Source: Ridgeia piscesae
Taxonomy: Eukaryota > Annelida > Polychaeta > Sabellida > Siboglinidae
Reading direction: 5' to 3'
Length of the DNA: 64,000 bases
NCBI GenBank assembly: GCA_025642075.2
Contig: JAODUO010000970.1
Span: 1 to 64,000, forward strand
The translations under genes and the position numbers were made by a program. The notes under the pieces are model-generated. The model did no database searches and was not told where the DNA came from. It saw only the letters and a program-made list of their open reading frames with translations. This document shows, piece by piece, positions 59,631-64,000 of this stretch. Position 1 is the stretch's first letter. Each line of letters starts with the position of its first letter.

Positions 59631-61171
59631 CTAAGTATACCCCGCCCTTCTTAAGTATATGTCAATTGTATTTTTAAATATATTAACACTGCTAGCACCT
59701 ACACAATCAGCTGATAATCTGTTCCATTCGTTTACTGTTCTTTGTGAAAATGAAAATTTTCTAATATCTAGTCTACATTGCTTCTTTGCTAATGTAACTC
59801 CATGTCCTCTAGTCCTTCTCTCTTCCTTGACTGTGAAAAAAATATATCTGTCAACATTTTCATACCCATTCAATATTTTAAACACCCCCAATCTGATCTC
59901 CTCTCAATCTTCTGGTTTCTAGTGTTGTTAAGCCACATTCTTTTAGACGCATTTCATAACTAATATTCCTGAGTTTAGGTATCATTTTGGTTGCTCTCCT
60001 TTGTACTCTTTCAAGCATATCAATATCCTTCTTGCGATATGGCCTCCATGCTTGTATACAATATTCCTAAGTGAGGCCTAACTATTGTTTTATACAGCGG
60101 TATTATTAGTTCTTTTTCTTTGTACACTATATTTCGCCTAATTAAACCAAGAATTTGGTTTCCCTTCGCTGCTGCAATTCCACACTGCTCTGATACCTTC
60201 ATGTCAGCACTAATAGTTAAGCCCAAGTCCTTTTCCTTTAAGGTAGTATTTAGTACAGTATCACCCATTGTATGTGGAGGCACTTACACTTTCCAAAATT
60301 AAACAGCATTTGCCACTTCCCAGACCATTCTATCAACTTATTAAGATCATCTTGTAAATGCTGTCTATCTGCATCACTTTTAATTTTCTAAACACTTTTG
60401 TACAAACTTCAACACATTGCTTGTTATGTCATCATCCAAATCATTGATATATATTAAGAATAAAATAGGGTCCCAGTACTGATCCCTGCGGTACTCCACT
60501 CAAAACCGCTTTCCAGTTTGAAACCTCCCCATCAACTACTACTCTTGGTCTTCTATCAATAAGCCATTTTTCTATCCAGTTGATCATTCCATTTCCTATG
60601 CCATGAGCCTTTAAGTAGTAGTCTGGTGTGGCACTTTGTCAAAGGCTTTTTTAAAATCTAAGTAGATTATATCTAATGGTGATCCCTCATCTAGCCACTT
60701 TGTGACATCTTCCAAAAAACATAACATCATATTTGTAAAGCATGACCTCGCTTTTAAAAACCCATGTTGAGATGGGTTTATCAATTTATTTTAACAAGAA
60801 AATCAACATGATCTTTAATTAGTCTTTGTAATAGTTTGCAAATCACCGATGTTAAACTCACTGGTCTATAGTTCTCTGACTTGTTTCTCGAACCTTTTTT
60901 AAATAATGGTATAATGTTTGCTTCTTTCTATTCCCTCCTCTAATGACAAATTGAACACTGTTGCAAGCGGTATGCTGATTTGTTCTACAATTTCCAATAG
61001 TAATTTGGGAGGAATCCCATCCACTCCAGGTGATTTATTATCCTTCATATCTCTTATTTTCCTAGCTACCATTGTTGGGGTTACAATTAGTTGTCCTAAA
61101 TAGTCAAACTCTCTCCCTTCGAACTTAGTCTCAAGTACTGGTAATATACTAATATCTTCCCTGGTAAACAC
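59631..61171 (-). pseudogene. CR1 reverse transcriptase and C-terminal region
   Basis: Blocks: KDNKSPGVDGIPPKLL, ENYRPVSLTSVICKL, IIYLDFKKAFDKVPH, GVPQGSVLGP, KEKDLGLTISADMKVSEQC and RTVNEWNRLSADCV. Near 60400 a short deletion removes the catalytic Ala-Asp-Asp codons, leaving KF directly before TKVF-type sequence. Frame changes several times. Confidence 0.8.
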
Positions 61172-61860
61172 CGAACTAAAGTACTCATTTAGGTTTCTGC
61201 CATTAAGAATCCCTCTGTTATTATGTTTCCATCACTACCTTCTAGAGGACCGACCTTATCTGGAACTTTCTGTTTACTTCGAACATACGCATAAAAACTC
61301 TTGCTGTCATGTTTTTATATTAAAAGCAATTTTTTCCAGCTTCTCTTTGAATTTCTAATTTCAGCTGTGATTAAGTGCTTCTTTATAAATGCTATAGTCT
61401 TCTTCACTTCGGTATGTCTATATGTCTTCAACATCATTTGCTTGTATTTCTAATGGCTTCCTTTGATAAGTGTTTCTTCTTTGACCGTTTCCCCTGTTTT
61501 TCAGGGACACATTTGTCAACGACGCAGTCAATTTCACTCTTTAAGATATTCAGCATTCTGTTGCTGTCTTATTCACCTGATGTATTTCAGTCTATCTTTG
61601 CTAAATATTCCCTCATGTTCTTATATCTTCCTTTGTGAAAAAGTTTCCTGTACCTTATTTTTCTATTATTCTCCCTTTACTTTGATGATTAAATGTATCT
61701 GGTTGTGATCACTACCCCAGTAGCTCACATATCTTGACATTATCAACAAATTCCTTCTGTGAAGCTCAATACTATGTCTAACACGTTCTCGCCCCCTGGT
61801 TGCTTCTAACACATGTTGAAAAACTATCTTGTACTAAATTCAAAAACTCTTGATCCTCTC

Positions 61861-62442
61861 TCACGGTACTCTGTAGAGATGTCCACTGTATATGCCATGG
61901 TTAAAATCCCCCATAATAATACAGTCCCGTTTACTCACTTCTTTGATGGCGTTGTGTATTTTCTCATTCTCTTCCATGCTTATGTTTGGACTCCGATACA
62001 CTAACCCAACAGTTAATGTTGAGTTTCCTGTAACTATGTTACACCAGACAGCTTCTTCACATTCTGCTTCTTTTTCTAATTTTATTTCATAAGCTTGGAT
62101 GGATTCTTTAATATATAAAATAACTTCACCTCCCCTTCTTCCTAATCTATCTTTCCTAAATATTACATACCCTGTCATTCCTAATTCGGCATCTGATATA
62201 TCGGGTGTGGCCCAAGATTCAGTTATACCTATTATGTGAGGGTCAATATCTTCTACCATAATGTTTAGTTCATTTCTTTTGTTTACTATGCTCCTTGCAT
62301 TTAAACAAACACATTTATAACCAAATTCCGTAGGGCTTTCCAGGCTGTTCTTTGCTGATGTCTTTTTGCTATCTTTATCTATGCCTCTAGTATTTGGCTT
62401 CTCTGTGTATCCCCCCTGCGAAACTAGTTTAAAAAGTTGCAA
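61861..62442 (-). pseudogene. CR1 APE-type endonuclease
   Basis: KCVCLNARSIVNKRNELN, PHIIGITESWATPDISD, GGEVILYIKES, VGLVYRSPNIS and IIMGDFNHG are the ordered APE motifs. Open for 193 codons, then frame breaks before the RT. Confidence 0.8.
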
Positions 62443-62521
62443 CCTGTTCCATTATTCATCGATCGAAGAAGATTCTCGGAGAACACTGCTGCGCCCTTTC
62501 CGCTTAGATGGAGGCCATCTC

Positions 62522-63507
62522 TCATAAACATGTCTCTTTACCAACAAAATATCCCCACAAATCTACAAATCCAACTCCTTCTTCTTCACACATCTGCTCT
62601 AATAGTCCGTTAATTGCCATCCTCTTGCAATTTCTAAATGTTGTTCCCCTTCCCCTCATCACTGGCAAGATTCCTGAGAGTATGATCTGTCCAACTCTCG
62701 TCTTCTTCAGTGTCTCTACCAACTCTCCGTATCTCTTTACTATCCTGGTTGTTCCATCCCTGTCTGCATTGTTCGTCCCTACATGTACTAATATAGACCC
62801 CCCTTGGCCATGCCCCAATACGTTCTCTTCCCGTTCAGTCACATGCTCTATCCTAGCTCCCCGGAAGACAAACAACAACGTCTTCTCCTTTGCTTAATGT
62901 CCTGTCTGTCTTTCGCAAAATGGGGTCTCCAATACCCTTTCTGTTCTTAATGCCCCCTCTCAATCACTGCTTCAGAGTAGCTCCTCCGTTTTCCATCTCC
63001 CTGGTTGCTGACTTTTCCCCTGCCGCTTTCTGTTGTTCCCTTTCTTTCCGGTCTCTTTTCTTCCTGTCATCGTCCTTGTTGTTGACTTTTGGTCTCATCA
63101 CCTCTCACTTCCTTTCTTCCATTCGTCTTACATCCTTGTAGCATCTACTTCTCTCATCTCCTGTTGCCTTGTCCCTCCCTCCTTCTCTACTGTCCACTTT
63201 CTCCCCTGTCACCTTACTGCATGTCATGTTTCCTGTTGTTCTTTCTCCATTTGTTGTCCTTGCAATCACCCCTCCACTCTGTATCCCCTTCACAATATCC
63301 GTTAGCCTAGCTAACTCTGCTGTCAGACAGTCCACTTTCCAACACCTTAAACATTGGAACGTAAACCCTTCCTCCGTTGTCTCTGACCAAGTTTTTCACC
63401 CCCGATACGGCAAAATCCACCAAGCTGTGGCAGTGGTTACACACCAAGTGCCTCCTTGCCTTCACTTGCCGCTTGCCAGGTGCCATGTTACGATTTGTCA
63501 AAATCAA
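62522..63507 (-). pseudogene. CR1 ORF1-like: zinc-finger-like start and SGNH esterase segment
   Basis: The first piece (63507-63307) reads MAPGKRQVKARRHLVCNHCH. The next (63335-63105) is a charged spacer MDCLTAELARLTDIVKGIQ. The last (62878-62522) contains GGSILVHVGTNNADRDGT and QIILSGILPVM, the esterase (SGNH-like) block of CR1 ORF1. Pieces are in different frames. Confidence 0.65.
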
Positions 63508-63515
63508 CTCTTAAT

Positions 63516-63889
63516 TTAAACCAACTTAGTCTTTAGAAAGACTGTTTGTTTATTTATTGTGTACAGCAACTGCAGTACACTTTATGTTATAAACAACTTA
63601 CTACCTATGCTACCATGAACAATAAGTTTAGTCTGTACTGGTACAGTTCCCTAGGGAAACGTTGGACACTAGCTATATAAACAAACAAGGGTTTCCTACT
63701 AAAACGCTTGTTTATTTTTAATAAGTGATACCTATTCACAGTTTTATCTTACATATTTAGTTGTTACTCTTATTGCTTTATCTCTTATATACTATATCAA
63801 ATAAAGAGATTTGCTCAATCTTGTTTACAATTTGTCGAAGCCTAGATTACCCTATTATCACCCACCATACTAATCTGTTCAAAAATACT
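63516..63889. other. Spacer between CR1 and the third module
   Basis: AT-rich; nothing recognised. Confidence 0.5.
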
Positions 63890-64000
63890 TTTAACTAACA
63901 AACTTTAACCAAAACTACTACTCAATAAATGTCCAGTACCACTTTATGAATAACCTTAACACAAGAATAATACTTATCAATCAATATTTCCGCTTGTTTT
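63890..64000 (+). repeat. Promoter/exon-1 module, start of copy 3
   Basis: Aligns with 401-511 base for base with about four differences. If colinear with copy 1, its ATG would fall near 64322, outside the window. Confidence 0.88.

Larger units (their letters stand above)
59515..63515 (-). mobile_element. CR1-clade retrotransposon, nearly full length, decayed
   Basis: On the minus strand in order: ORF1-like reading (63507-62522), APE endonuclease (62442-61861), RT (61171 to about 60450), and the C-terminal region ending at 59631. A short 3' region ends near 59515 (TTAACAAGATTGCCACC on +). It lies between exon-1 modules 2 and 3. Multiple frameshifts. Confidence 0.85.

Noticed and set aside
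62508..63519. Several + strand hydrophobic frames near the right end
   Set aside because: Antisense of the CR1 ORF1 and spacer; the minus strand has the family motifs.

Overview
This is a window of a eukaryotic nuclear genome: AT-rich, intron-rich and full of transposons. The non-LTR families (L2, CR1, RTE-like), PIF/Harbinger, TTAA-flanked (Kolobok-like) and hAT-like elements, dinucleotide microsatellites and GT-AG introns fit an aquatic invertebrate. The sequence does not let me name the phylum.

The host gene that matters is on the + strand and spans about 0.8-48.1 kb. Five exons (833-893, 14477-14532, 26135-26332, 36872-37132, 47450-47818) join with matching splice phases (1, 0, 0, 0) into one open frame of 945 nt, 314 aa plus stop. 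The product has a signal peptide, then an ionotropic glutamate receptor (iGluR) ligand-binding domain: S1, a short Gly-rich linker inside exon 4, and S2. It ends in a 20-residue hydrophobic tail like a GPI-attachment signal. It has no amino-terminal domain and no M1-pore-M2-M3 channel. The S1-to-S2 junction lies inside a single exon, so the missing pore is a property of the gene and not of my exon choice. The glutamate-binding Arg and Tyr are kept, but the Glu that holds the amino group and the Pro-Leu-Thr motif are replaced. I read it as a secreted or surface-anchored receptor-like binding protein.

The locus looks like part of a tandem array. The promoter/exon-1 module occurs at about 0.4-1.0 kb, again at 58.5-58.9 kb, and the start of a third copy runs off the right end (63.89-64.0 kb). 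A decayed second copy of the C-terminal tail lies just after the stop codon (47.90-48.01 kb).

Mobile DNA fills the introns. Intron 1 holds a Kolobok-like element (1.12-10.03 kb) with a PIF/Harbinger nested inside it (5.92-9.98 kb), and then a 3-kb foldback element (about 10.97-13.95 kb). Intron 2 holds RTE-like LINE pieces split by a second foldback (about 15.15-16.62 kb) and a longer relative of the Kolobok-like element with recognisable spliced coding exons (about 17.03-25.79 kb). Intron 3 holds a CR1/L2-like fragment, a small foldback, a 5'-truncated L2 (29.8-32.2 kb) and a minus-strand LINE fragment (33.2-34.2 kb). Intron 4 holds a second, closely similar Kolobok-like copy (41.77-47.17 kb). 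That copy carries a hAT-like foldback and keeps the empty site of the Harbinger insertion. Downstream of the gene are a broken Harbinger copy (51.9-53.5 kb), a candidate orphan exon (54.5 kb), a minisatellite (57.0-57.3 kb), the second exon-1 copy, and an almost complete but decayed CR1 element on the minus strand (59.5-63.5 kb).
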